Shown: positions 48,475-57,185 of the stretch, piece after piece
Position numbering within the stretch: the first letter of the stretch is position 1
How the letters are laid out: every line of letters begins with the position of its first letter
From: Aurantiochytrium sp. KH105
Lineage: Eukaryota > Sar > Bigyra > Thraustochytrida > Thraustochytriidae
Direction: 5' to 3'
Assembly (NCBI GenBank): GCA_003116975.1
Contig: BGKB01000103.1
Span: 186,001 to 250,000, forward strand
DNA length: 64,000 bases
Notes under the pieces: model-generated
Databases searched by the model: none
Told to the model about the DNA's origin: nothing
What the model saw: the letters and a program-made list of their open reading frames with translations, nothing else
Position numbers and translations under genes: made by a program

Positions 48475-49171
48475 CTTCGCGCGTCGGCGTCGGGGTCGGC
48501 CCTCCCCCTTCCGGTCGCTGTCGGCCCGACCTGCGAGCCCGCCTGCGGGTAGGGAATGCGGGGCCGCGCGCTCGCGCGTCTGCCTGCTGCGCGGCCTCTC
48601 CGCCCTCCGTCCCGGCCTCCCTCCTCGCTCGCTCGCGCGCGCGCACGTCCGCGTCTCCCGCTGCCGCGTGCGCGCTTGCCGGCGAGGATCTCGTTTGTTT
48701 GTTTGCTTGTTTGTGTGTCTGTCTGTGTTTGTTTGGACGCCGAAGCCCGCAAAGAGTAGAGAGCCAGAGACGAAAGAGGCCAACACGAGATCGCTCGCGG
48801 AGTGACCGAAAGGGGAGGAGGAAAGGCTCGCACCAGGCTGCCAGCTCGTTCGGGGTTGTAAGGAAATGGCGGACGGCTGACTTCGCAGTGCGTTGCGTAG
48901 CGTGGTGACTTCAAAATGAGAGTGTGAGATCGATCAAAGTCGAGTCGAGATGAAGGACACTTTCCTCTCCTCTCCTCCCACTTCCCCTCCCTCCGCCTAG
49001 AAAGCAAGTTGTTCGAAGAGTTCTTGGTAAAAGGTCATATCCGTATCAGCGCTGGAAGGGCTAGCCTAGAGCCAAGGAGAACTAAAGCCAAGAAGAACAA
49101 GCATAAATTGAATAATGAAAATGGTCGCTGCGGAGCACTTTCATTGCGGTGGGAATTTTACATTGGTTTCA
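48475..49171. other. Region between PH-MAPK start and DsbA-like stop
   Basis: About 700 bases. GC-rich leader sequence lies next to the kinase, a TTTG/TCTG-rich tract runs from about 48690 to 48735, and CT-rich runs occur at 48962-48995. It should hold the kinase promoter and the 3' UTR of the DsbA-like gene. No gene is supported. Confidence 0.5.
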
Positions 49172-49855
49172 TTACGATTGCACAGCCATGCCGCCAGGAA
49201 ACACGAAGGTGCGCTGATCCCCACTACGGATGCTTTCGATAAAGGTAATCCATTCCTTGGAAGACCAGCCGCCAGCCTCAGCGGGCGCCGGCACACCATT
49301 GACAAGATAGGTGGGCGTTCCGGATACACCACGATAACAAGCATATTTCCAGGACACGCGGGTGGCCATATCCACGTCGCCGTCGCGCAGGCCCTTTGCT
49401 ACAACATCGCGGGGCAGTCCATTGTCTGCAGCTAGCTTGGTGAGTGCAGCACGAACCTGTTTGGGTGTGGTGGAGGCGGTGGCGCCATTGCCAAATTCTT
49501 CCTGGTGCGCATAAATGACATCCATCCAGGTCCACACATGCTCGGGGCCGAGCGCGTGCGCTACCTCTGCCACCAAGAAGGCGTTGTGATGGTATGGCAG
49601 TGGAAAGGTGTGCATTGTGATGCGGAGTGGGCCTGACGATCCGTAATGGACCATGGTCTCATTGATTGCCGGCCAGGAGTCTCGACAGTTTGGGCACATG
49701 AGGTCATAAAAGAACTCCACGTGCACCTGCGCGTCCGCCGGTCCTTGGCTGTATCCATCGTACGTGGCAGGAATAGGGACGGCCTGTCCGTGCACCACGG
49801 CGAGCATTTGCGCCAGGCTCAGGACCAACACCATGGCCAAAGCCGCTGCGCGCAT
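49172..49855 (-). CDS. Secreted or lumenal DsbA-like thioredoxin-fold protein
   Basis: 227 residues from the ATG at 49855. The first 24 residues form a clear signal peptide (MRAAALAMVLVLSLAQMLAV), and the frame upstream (to 49954) is lysine-rich and would hide it. The mature part begins a thioredoxin fold with VEFFYDLMCPNCRDSW; the active site is C54-P-N-C57. A helical insertion (about 90-170) and a GTPTYLVNG strand with the cis-proline threonine-proline pair make this a DSBA-like oxidoreductase and not a classical thioredoxin. A role in disulfide formation or reduction in the secretory pathway is inferred. There is no KDEL-like tail (it ends AVQS). The gene starts 135 bases from the left end of the transposon remnant. 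Confidence 0.8.
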   Translation of the reverse strand: MRAAALAMVLVLSLAQMLAVVHGQAVPIPATYDGYSQGPADAQVHVEFFYDLMCPNCRDSWPAINETMVHYGSSGPLRITMHTFPLPYHHNAFLVAEVAHALGPEHVWTWMDVIYAHQEEFGNGATASTTPKQVRAALTKLAADNGLPRDVVAKGLRDGDVDMATRVSWKYACYRGVSGTPTYLVNGVPAPAEAGGWSSKEWITFIESIRSGDQRTFVFPGGMAVQS

Positions 49856-49989
49856 CTTGCGGGCGACCTTTTCGTTCGTTCTTCCTCCCTTCTTTTCCCC
49901 TTTCGTTGCCCTGCCCAAGACGTTTGATCTTTGCGCCCAGGGCTCTTCGCCCACCCAGCTCTTTTCGTCCTGGCGCTCAGGATCTATAT

Positions 49990-50001
49990 CCCGATAATTT
50001 G
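49990..50001 (+). repeat. Left terminal inverted repeat
   Basis: CCCGATAATTTG, next to an ATAT flank at 49986-49989. Pairs with 51703-51714 on the opposite strand, with one difference (A/G). Confidence 0.8.
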
Positions 50002-50005
50002 TAAG

Positions 50006-50021
50006 TCAAACAATTGTTTGA
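50006..50021. promoter_or_regulatory. Subterminal palindrome L1 (candidate transposase site)
   Basis: TCAAACAATTGTTTGA is a perfect 16-bp palindrome that starts 16 bases inside the left end. Confidence 0.6.
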
Positions 50022-50064
50022 ATTAAGCTATAAATTTTAACAGGTTAAAAGGAGATTGAGTGCT

Positions 50065-50088
50065 TAAGTCAAACAATTGTTTGACTTA
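50065..50088. promoter_or_regulatory. Subterminal palindrome L2 (candidate transposase site)
   Basis: A perfect 24-bp palindrome whose core equals L1 and whose arms add TAAG/CTTA. Its centre lies 63 bases inward of L1. Confidence 0.6.
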
Positions 50089-50916
50089 GGTCACCCTTTT
50101 CTTGTGTCTGTCTCTCGTGCTGCAGACGTCGGTCCACCTTAAGACCTGGTTTACTGGGTCCCCTGACACGCAGGCATTACGCTTGCAACGTCCCTCCAAG
50201 TAAGGTGGTTTGAAGCTCGTGAATTTCGGTGATTCGTGATCTTCAGTGATGGCACCTAACCACCAAACCGGCACGCGGAGGCAAAGAGCGAACGTTGTTG
50301 CAGTGCACGTGAGAAGGGTGGGTCACAGAGGTCGCGCATGGTGAGGTCCCTATGTCTGATGCCTCAAGTCATCAGCCTGGCCACCAGCCTGGCCACGACG
50401 TGAGCAGTACGACCGAGAGGCAACCTGATCATCGTCCCGAGACACGTTGAGCCAGGTCTCACGTTAGCGCGCAAGCACAACTTTGGGGGCGCGAGTTAAA
50501 CAGTGCAGTGCATGCCACAAGTTTGGCCACCTACGGGTTACGAGTAGGGACTGCGATTTTTATTAGCATAGGTCTCGAAACGCAAGCTCGTCGCATGGTA
50601 CCTTGCAAGATCCTGGTCGCTCGGCGCTGCAAAACAGCTTTCAGAGTAGCTCAAGTGCAACAGCCAGGAGCACTTCGACAAATGATTTTTCGACGCGTGC
50701 CCCATGCTCGTCCCAGAACAGCTCGCAAAGTGACTTTTCCCTTGCTTCGCAAAGTGCCTCACAGAGCAACTCGAGCGAAACGGGCGAAAACACAAGATCG
50801 CCTTCCGGGCAAAGCTCTGCTCGTTCCAAGGCATTTCATGCAGCTTGGCAATAACTCACAAACATTGGATCCAGAGCTTTTGTCTCGCGAAGAAGCCAGC
50901 GAGGTTTGTGGCATAA

Positions 50917-51531
50917 ATGCAGGTGCTCGACAGCATAATTTTCGGGCTTATTACTGACGTGTTTATCAATTCGCTGGTTGTCTGGCGGATGTGCAAGGTT
51001 TATGACCCCTTCATGTGGGTTGACTTGCGAAAATTCCTCACATTGTGCTCGCGAAGAGTTCGTCTGACCGACTTCCTTGAAAAGGTTGTCCTCGGTCTTC
51101 TCGCACACGCTGAGAAATTAAAATCTCGCGACATGGCGGTGCCGGAGCCTGACGTGGGAGCTTCGACGACGTTCTCAGGCATTCAAAACGCTTCCAGAGG
51201 ATATAGCTTATCCCAAGAAGAACACGAGCAGCTCCGACTTCCAAATGGAAAACGTGGGATCATCGGGTTAGCTAACACGACAGCGCTCAAGCGTCTACGT
51301 CTCTCGAGCAACATTCATAATCATGAGAGTACCAAGACAGCTCCAAATTGTGTTGTCTGTGGCAAAGGAGCCCGGACCCGTTGTACCTTTTGTAATGTCG
51401 TTCTGCATCGTCAGCTCCGCCATTCTGTCAATCAGGCTGTATCATGCTGGGACCAGTGGCACAGGAATCAATTCGTGAAGCGTAGAGATTATCAAAAGAA
51501 GGGTGGCCCAAGAAGCAACTCATCAGACTAA
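50917..51531 (+). pseudogene. C-terminal remnant of a piggyBac-like transposase
   Basis: 204 codons, with a stop directly before the first ATG. The start DSIIFGLITDVFINSLVVWR resembles the tail helix after the DDE core of piggyBac proteins (a lld-x-x-vN-x-x-iLy pattern). The end carries CVVCGKGARTRC, CTFC, LH and SCWDQWHRNQF. This shares the C-x2-C, CT-x-C, V-x-LH and SC-x-DQWH-x-N-x-F pattern with the finger at the end of the 39090-43004 protein. The catalytic aspartates are absent. A Ser/Gln-rich frame at 50603-50854, in a different phase, may be the relic of the N-terminal part. Whether the finger alone is still expressed (for example as a competitor) cannot be told. Confidence 0.65.
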
Positions 51532-51588
51532 AAAGAGTTTAAAATTCTTTTTAACCGAATTCCCTCCTTTTCCCTATATAAATAAATC

Positions 51589-51600
51589 AGACAATTGTCT
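51589..51600. promoter_or_regulatory. Subterminal palindrome R2 (candidate transposase site)
   Basis: AGACAATTGTCT, a 12-bp perfect palindrome with the same CAATTG centre as the left copies. Confidence 0.55.
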
Positions 51601-51681
51601 AACTTAGCCTATTTTTCCATTTTTTTACCCCCAAAAAATATTTTCAATTGATAGGAAATTTGCCATATAATTCCTTAACTC

Positions 51682-51693
51682 AGACAATTGTCT
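51682..51693. promoter_or_regulatory. Subterminal palindrome R1 (candidate transposase site)
   Basis: AGACAATTGTCT again, 21 bases from the right end and 93 bases from R2 centre to centre. Confidence 0.55.
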
Positions 51694-51702
51694 AATTTTT
51701 AT

Positions 51703-51714
51703 CAAATCATCGGG
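51703..51714 (-). repeat. Right terminal inverted repeat
   Basis: Reads CCCGATGATTTG on the minus strand and is followed outward by ATAT (51715-51718), matching the left flank. Confidence 0.8.
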
Positions 51715-52538
51715 ATATCCATCTGCTCTTTCGGCGCGAAGACGAAGAGGATCTTGCGGCCTCGTTCGGGTTCCGGGCTCCCTAGGGCCCGGTTAGGTTT
51801 AAAGCCCAGTGGGACCGAGAGTGCCCAGAATTGCGTACCGCGCCCCGCGGTTTCGCGATAGTAACGCTCCCTCGCCGAGCGCGGTCCGTGCCGACACCGA
51901 CCTCGACCTCGCCCTCGACCTCGACGATCGCCCGCTCGCGAGCGCGAAAGAAGCAAGAAGAACTCGGGCCCTTCCCCCGCGGCAAGTCGAGCGAAGCGAC
52001 CGCGCGCAGGTTCGGCCCGTTGCTGGCCTGCTGGCCGGCTGGGTTCAGGCCGAGCGAGGCTGCGAAGAAGAAGAAGAAGACCAAGAAGAGAGGGCGCAAC
52101 GCACAGGGACGAGGAAAGGAGGCGGGGGAGGAAAGACAGACAGACAGAAAGACAGGCAGAATAAAGAAAGAAAGAAAGAAAGAAAGAAGGAAAGAAGAAG
52201 GAAAGAAAGAAGCGCCGCTCCCAGTTCGCGATCGACGGTCGATCGGCGGCGCGTCCGGCGGAGTCGCGCGCGGAGACGCGCGCGGTCGCGGCGGCGGAGA
52301 GCGCGCGGCTCTTCGAGACAGGCCCCGCGGAGGAGACCGGAGTCGAGGCCGAGGTCGAGGCCGAGGCCGAGGTCGAGGTCGAGGTCGAGGTCGAGGTCGA
52401 GGGTCCGTCGAGCCGGATCCCTGGCGAAAGGCGAGGGGCGAGCGCGAGAGCGAGGGCGCGAGGCCGGGGCGACAGCGGCAGCCAAGTCCGCGGCGAGCAG
52501 CGCCTCCTCCGGCGGCGCCCGAGAGACGCAGAGAAGAG
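51715..52538. other. Upstream region of Cdh1 with GAAA and GAGGTC tracts
   Basis: About 820 bases. It contains a GAAA tract (52165-52210), a GAGGCC/GAGGTC tract (52345-52402) and arginine-rich open frames on the plus strand, one of which (from 51831) is in frame with Cdh1. These frames are low in complexity and are likely leader sequence, but an N-terminal extension of Cdh1 cannot be excluded. Confidence 0.5.
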
Positions 52539-54185
52539 ATGGCGTTCAGCCCGCCGTCGTCGCCTGCGCGCAGGCTGGACTCGAACTATGAGGCGCGGCT
52601 CAAGAGCCCCGGGCGACAGTTCAGGCCGTCGCCGAGCCGACGAAAGTCGCTGCTCTCGTCGCCGGGCAGCTCGCCCGGAGCGTCGACCACGCCCAAGCGC
52701 GACCGGTCCGTGTACTCGGACAGGTTCATCCCAAGCAGGTCGGGCACGCAGCTCGAAACGGGTTTCTCCCTGCTCGGCGCCGACGACAACGGCCCCGGGT
52801 CTGGCAACAAGTCGACGACCAGCGGAGGCGGCGCGGGCGGCGCGGGCGGCGGCACAGGCGCAAACGCAGCCGGCACGGATACCAAGGAGGGTTTTTCGAC
52901 ATATTCAATGCTCTTGCGCAGCGAATTGCTGGGCCTGGAAGCGTCCCCTCAGCGCAAGGTTGGGTCACCAAGCGCAAGTGTGGTAAGCTCGTCGCCAGGC
53001 GGGGGCGCGGAGGTCAAGGACAGCCCCGAGCAGCGGTCAGGTCCTGGTTCGGGCGGTCGTGGAATGCACGCCTCACCCGGGCGAAACCTCTTTAGATTCA
53101 AGGCACCGCGCCAGACAGCTTTGGACCTGAAAAAGTCGTTCAACATGTCGCCCATCGGTCCAAACTCCCCTAACCTCATGTCATCACCACGCAAGGCCAA
53201 GCGAAAGATCCCCAAGACGCCCTTTAAGGTCCTCGACGCTCCGGCGCTGCAGGATGATTTTTATCTAAATTTGGTCGACTGGTCGTCCCAAAACGTGCTC
53301 GCCGTGGGCCTTGGCTCCTGTGTATATCTGTGGAGCGCGTGCACGAGCAAGGTGACCAAGCTCTGCGATCTTGGGCAGCATGACTGGGTCACTTCGGTCT
53401 GCTGGACGCAGCGCGGACATCACATTGCCATCGGGACCAATCATGGTTATGTGGAGCTTTGGGACGCCGCGAAATGCAGCAAGATCCGGGTCATGAGTGG
53501 TCATGGCGCGAGAGTTGGCTGTCTGAGCTGGACATCGAACCAACTCGCCTCGGGCAGCCGTGACCGCTCCATCTTGCTCCGCGATGTGCGCCAACCGTCG
53601 AGCTACTTGAAAAAACTTACGGGTCACAAGCAAGAGGTCTGCGGGCTCAAGTGGTCCTTTGACGACCAGCAGCTGGCGTCCGGGGGCAATGACAACAAGC
53701 TCATGATCTGGAATCATCACAGCACGAGCCCAGTCCTCCGATTTGCGGAGCACACTGCCGCCGTAAAGGCCATCGCTTGGAATCCGCACCAGAACGGCTT
53801 CCTTGCGTCGGGAGGCGGCACGGCGGACCGATGCATTCGATTCTGGAACACCTTGACGGGGACTCCCATCAAATGCATCGACACGGGCAGCCAGGTGTGC
53901 AACCTGATGTTTGCCAAAAACGTCAACGAGCTTGTCTCGACGCACGGCTACTCTCTTAACCAGATTATCATCTGGCGTGTACCCCAAATGACAAAGGTGG
54001 CCACGCTTACGGGACATCTTACGCGCGTCCTTTACCTTGCGTGCAGTCCGGATGCTCAGACGATTGTCACCGGGGCCGGCGACGAGACGCTCCGATTCTG
54101 GAATGTCTTTCCCGCGCCAAAGAATAAGGATGGCTCGCGGCTCGGGACGAGTTTGCTCTTTCCTTCGGGAGCCGATATTCGATGA
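52539..54185 (+). CDS. FZR1: APC/C activator Cdh1/FZR1
   Basis: 548 residues from the ATG at 52539. The C-box DRFIPSR (61-67) is the Cdh1 form of the APC/C-binding motif, and YSMLLRSELLG (122-132) matches the conserved segment that follows it. A KRKIPKTPFKVLDAPALQDD element precedes the propeller. Seven WD40 blades (about 240-530) include LGSCVYLWSA, HDWVTSVCW, GTNHGYVELWD, SGSRDRSILLRD and GGNDNKLMIW, all close to fizzy-related proteins. The protein ends in the IR dipeptide (GADIR) that docks on the APC/C TPR subunits. Several SP and TP sites in the N-terminal third fit CDK control. It should direct the ligase to D-box and KEN substrates in late mitosis and G1. Confidence 0.95.
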   Translation: MAFSPPSSPARRLDSNYEARLKSPGRQFRPSPSRRKSLLSSPGSSPGASTTPKRDRSVYSDRFIPSRSGTQLETGFSLLGADDNGPGSGNKSTTSGGGAGGAGGGTGANAAGTDTKEGFSTYSMLLRSELLGLEASPQRKVGSPSASVVSSSPGGGAEVKDSPEQRSGPGSGGRGMHASPGRNLFRFKAPRQTALDLKKSFNMSPIGPNSPNLMSSPRKAKRKIPKTPFKVLDAPALQDDFYLNLVDWSSQNVLAVGLGSCVYLWSACTSKVTKLCDLGQHDWVTSVCWTQRGHHIAIGTNHGYVELWDAAKCSKIRVMSGHGARVGCLSWTSNQLASGSRDRSILLRDVRQPSSYLKKLTGHKQEVCGLKWSFDDQQLASGGNDNKLMIWNHHSTSPVLRFAEHTAAVKAIAWNPHQNGFLASGGGTADRCIRFWNTLTGTPIKCIDTGSQVCNLMFAKNVNELVSTHGYSLNQIIIWRVPQMTKVATLTGHLTRVLYLACSPDAQTIVTGAGDETLRFWNVFPAPKNKDGSRLGTSLLFPSGADIR

Positions 54186-54647
54186 GCCAAGACTACGAAG
54201 TAAAGGATCAAGAGCTGGAGAAATTTGGTGGCACAATCAGTCAACAATCGTCATACCCGCAACACGGACTCCAGAACTGCCTTTGAATGAAAGACCAAGG
54301 ATGCTGACGCTCGGTGCAGTTGCGTGCTGAGACTGTTCTTGCGCATCCCAAGGACTGACGTCAAATGTTCAATTAAGTTTGCCATTCTTTGTCTTTGTAG
54401 ACTGCAGCGAAATGAGATCAAATTCTGACATTCGTTTCTTAGCTTTGGTCATCGGAACTGCACAAGAAAACGGACGGTCAGTCAAGTTTGCCTTTTTATC
54501 ACTGTAGATTGCAACAACAAAAAGATATCAAAGTCTAACACTCTTACTTTTGCTATTTTCATTGAAATCGCACAGAAAAATGATGTTCATGCTTTGCCGT
54601 GAGAGTACGAACGAGCATTTTACACTAACAATGTTCCAGCTCTCCTC
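54186..54647. other. Convergent AT-rich region, Cdh1 / Rab-like
   Basis: About 460 bases between converging stops. It contains two diverged copies of a block of about 100 bases (54373-54470 and 54482-54582) that share AAGTTTGCC, GTAGAYTGCA and a terminal GCACA. No gene is supported. Confidence 0.55.
54373..54582. repeat. Diverged tandem duplication of about 105 bp
   Basis: Copy 1 starts TTAAGTTTGCC at 54373 and copy 2 TCAAGTTTGCC at 54482. They share TGTAGAYTGCA, GATATCAAAnTCT-like text, TTGGTCAT/TTTTCATT and a final YCGnAACTGCACA-type end. The alignment has indels of 1-3 bases, so the duplication is old. Confidence 0.55.
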
Positions 54648-55514
54648 CTATGCAATAACGCAAGAACCCCGGTGCTTCCTCCTCTTCCCGAGCGTACGCT
54701 GCTTTGACGGCACGAGAGGCGCACGTTGCGTGGTGTGCGTGCTACTTGCCGCATCTTGGGACGCGCTCGTTTGGTCATTCTGAGCTGAGCCTTGCAGGTG
54801 GTGATGCTTTGCCTTGGGTGGCGAATTCGCTTGAGAGGAATCGGTTGGATCGTGCGAGGGCTCTGCATTGGCCTCAGCGTCTTCATCTCGGCAATGGGAT
54901 TCATCATCAGAAGCGGGGGAATCCTCTGGTCGCATGCCATCAACCTCGGGATACACGTCGCAAATATCAGTAAGGGCTGCAGCCTCGGCACCGACGCACT
55001 TGGTAGCAACATACATGAAAACCTCCTCAACAAGGTCCGGATTTTTGCAAGATACGCGATACAATCGTGCCTGGACTTCGCGAGCAAGCTCGCGCGCTTC
55101 TGCGGCGGAGATGTGCGTGGCCTGATTTTCGAGGTCAATTTTGCTTTGTACCAGAACCAAACGGGTGTGAGGACCGCAGTCACGCCGCACCTTGTTGGCC
55201 AGCGCAGTCACCCTCTTAAAGGACGCGCGGTCGTCGGTAGCAAAAACGAGAATCGCGGCATTGGCATCTTTAAAGTACCGCTGAGCCATTTGACCTTCGA
55301 TATGATCGCCACCTACCTCCCAAATCATGAGATTGATGTCTTCGCAAGCTTCCTCAAGAAAAATGTTCTTCTCCTTAAAGTCGACCCCAATTGTCTTTTT
55401 GTGCTGCGAAGGCATCTCTCCTCGGACATAGACCGAGGTTAGACTCGTTTTGCCTACATTACTGCTACCAAGCACCAGCACACGCAGCGATGACTCGAGG
55501 TCGCCGAGATCCAT
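54648..55514 (-). CDS. Rab23-like GTPase with degenerate switch II and CaaX end
   Basis: 288 residues. P-loop GSSNVGKTS (16-24), switch I KKTIGVDF (39-46) and QSKID (123-127) give a Rab/Ras fold. LVQSKIDL and ISAAEAREL, followed by LYRVSCK, resemble Rab23. The third GTPase motif, normally WDTAGQE, reads WEVGGDH (65-71). The catalytic glutamine is replaced by aspartate, and the preceding D-T-A is also altered. The C-terminal extension of about 115 residues is hydrophilic and ends in CVIA, a CaaX box for prenylation. Rab23 acts at cilia in animals. Loss of the glutamine suggests slow or absent intrinsic hydrolysis. It is divergent from PDE6D with about 950 bases between. Confidence 0.78.
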   Translation of the reverse strand: MDLGDLESSLRVLVLGSSNVGKTSLTSVYVRGEMPSQHKKTIGVDFKEKNIFLEEACEDINLMIWEVGGDHIEGQMAQRYFKDANAAILVFATDDRASFKRVTALANKVRRDCGPHTRLVLVQSKIDLENQATHISAAEARELAREVQARLYRVSCKNPDLVEEVFMYVATKCVGAEAAALTDICDVYPEVDGMRPEDSPASDDESHCRDEDAEANAEPSHDPTDSSQANSPPKAKHHHLQGSAQNDQTSASQDAASSTHTTQRAPLVPSKQRTLGKRRKHRGSCVIA

Positions 55515-56461
55515 TGCTTCCTCGACAGCGACTCCGCCGCGCCGTAGCGAAAGAAAGAACGAGCGCCTCCCGCGTTTGCTTACGCCTCAGACGATTGCGC
55601 TATTTGCCTTTTGCTTGGCTGTCTGTACTTTTGCTCGCCGTTTGCCTGGCTATCAAACTTTTGCTCGCTGCCTGCTTGGCACGAGGATGCACACGAATTG
55701 TCTGCTCGTGCACGACGCTCACTTGAGGTTCTGTCGCTCGGTCGTTTCGGCCGGCCGGCCGCCCCGCCGCCCCGCTCAGAAAACTAAAAAGAGAGAGACC
55801 GATAGACAAACACTCTTAGGAGCAAAGGTGGTATGAGATCCCGACTATGAGTGTGCCACAGCGGCGCCGCAGCAGCGTACCGCGCTGGCACTGTTTTCCC
55901 CTGGGTCGAAGTTCAAGACGGGCTAGCAGGCAGATTAGCTGGCTGTGTAGCGAGTCCTATTCTTGTCCGTGCTAGGAAACGTTCAAGTTTCTAACAACAC
56001 GAGGCCCAAGGCCGGTGTCCGTGTTCGTGTCCAAATAGGCCTACTTCTGCAAGTTCAACTTGAAGTTTCGCAGAGCTCAGAAGTCAGGCTTTCTTTCATT
56101 TCAACGGTCATATCGAGAGCGGCCATTCCGAGCCCAAAGAGAGGAACTGGGTTGGTTACTGCTACTACTGCGCCCGTCTCGAGCCGGCAGGTCTCTTGGG
56201 GCAGGTTTGCACGACCTGCTCGCTGCGCAGGGCACCTGGACGGCGGCGTGGGTGGCGCAGCACAGCGAAGCGCAGCGCAGCGCAGGGCGGAGTCACGCGC
56301 GGACCGTACCGTAGCGGAGCAGAGCAGAGCAGAGCAGAGCAGAACAGCATTGAGCAGCATCGGAAAGGATCGTCGCGTCGCGTCGGGCAGAAAGCGACAA
56401 CAGCAGGGCGGACGGCACCGTCGAGGACCATCTTGCAGTTCTAGCTCCTTGGAGGAGCAGC
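55515..56461. other. Divergent region, Rab-like / PDE6D
   Basis: About 950 bases between two divergent starts. It contains a GGCCGGCCGG palindromic stretch (55750-55760), CGCAGCGCAGCG repeats (56267-56287) and GAGCAGAGCA repeats (56312-56345). No gene is supported. It may hold promoters for both genes. Confidence 0.5.
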
Positions 56462-57136
56462 ATGGAGTCCAAGTACAGCTCGGAGACCTGGGCTGCAGAG
56501 GCCAAGGAGTCCAAGACGATCGGCGACGGCCTTGGTGCAAAAAGCGGCGCCAAGAGCAACTCCCGGACAATCGTTCACAATGACTTTGACGAAGAGGACC
56601 TTGAAGCCGACGCGGAGTGGGAGCTCTTGAAGCGGAAAAAGAGGCAAGGCGAGATTCGTGTGTCCTCGAACCCGGCGGCGCAGCGCATCTTGCGCGGTTT
56701 CCGCATCAATCATATGCGAATGCGCGACGCAGAGTCTGGCAGGCTCATGTGGCGCTCCGAAGAGTGGGGCGACGACATGTTCGAACGAGAAATGGAAGCT
56801 CACGTGCCAGCCAGTATTCTCGACTGCCGAGCAGTTGCTCGCGAGATTAATTTCACAAGCGAGGAGGCAATGAACAAATTTCGACTCGAACAGCGAGTCT
56901 ACTTTCAAGGCGTCTGCATGGAGGAGTGGTTCTTCAACTTTGGATTTGTCATCCCTGGGTCCACGAATACCTGGGAGCAGACCATTTATGCGGCCGAAAA
57001 GTCAGCCATGCTTCCTGCACATCTCATCTCGGGCCAGATCACGATCGAGACCAGCTTTTACGACGACAACCTCTTTGTCTCCAAGTCGCTTGTGCGCATC
57101 TTCTATGACCAGCCGGAGCCCACCATCGTCAACTGA
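56462..57136 (+). CDS. PDE6D: PDE6D (prenyl-binding protein delta)
   Basis: 224 residues. The C-terminal 150 match the PDE6-delta family over their full length: ILRGFRINHMRMRDAESG, LMWRSEEW, VPASILDCRAVAREINF, KFRLEQRVYFQG, EEWFFNFGFVIPGSTNTWEQ and QITIETSFYDDNLFVSKSLV. This immunoglobulin-like sandwich binds the farnesyl or geranylgeranyl tail of CaaX proteins and hands cargo to membranes or the cilium under ARL2/ARL3 control. The first 75 residues are a charged, disordered extension not found in animal PDE6D, which is about 150 residues long. The ATG at 56462 is the first in frame with coding character. The gene ends 49 bases before the first tRNA. Confidence 0.95.
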   Translation: MESKYSSETWAAEAKESKTIGDGLGAKSGAKSNSRTIVHNDFDEEDLEADAEWELLKRKKRQGEIRVSSNPAAQRILRGFRINHMRMRDAESGRLMWRSEEWGDDMFEREMEAHVPASILDCRAVAREINFTSEEAMNKFRLEQRVYFQGVCMEEWFFNFGFVIPGSTNTWEQTIYAAEKSAMLPAHLISGQITIETSFYDDNLFVSKSLVRIFYDQPEPTIVN

Positions 57137-57153
57137 TACTTCCTACATATACT

Positions 57154-57160
57154 ATATAAA
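57154..57160 (+). promoter_or_regulatory. TATA-like element upstream of tRNA-Ile copy 1
   Basis: TATATAAA-type string at 57153-57160, about 26-32 bases before the tRNA start at 57186. It lies just after the PDE6D stop. Confidence 0.4.
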
Positions 57161-57185
57161 GAACAAGTTGCCCTCGCGCCACATC

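Larger units (their letters stand above)
49990..51714 (+). mobile_element. Defective piggyBac-like element with TIRs, ATAT target duplication and subterminal palindromes
   Basis: The left end reads CCCGATAATTTG (49990-50001) and the right end CAAATCATCGGG (51703-51714), an inverted repeat of 12 bases with one mismatch. Both ends are flanked by ATAT (49986-49989 and 51715-51718), a four-base target duplication. TIRs starting with CCC and a four-base AT-only duplication are piggyBac features, though TTAA is the usual target. Palindromes centred on CAATTG lie near both ends (two on each side). The interior keeps an open frame (50917-51531) whose C-terminal finger resembles that of the protein at 39090. 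The DDE core and the nuclease are missing, so the element should be non-autonomous. Confidence 0.83.

Noticed and set aside
52045-52485. Minus-strand Leu-Asp repeat protein upstream of Cdh1
   Set aside because: Product of the GAGGTC tract read backward; flanking residues have no domain character.
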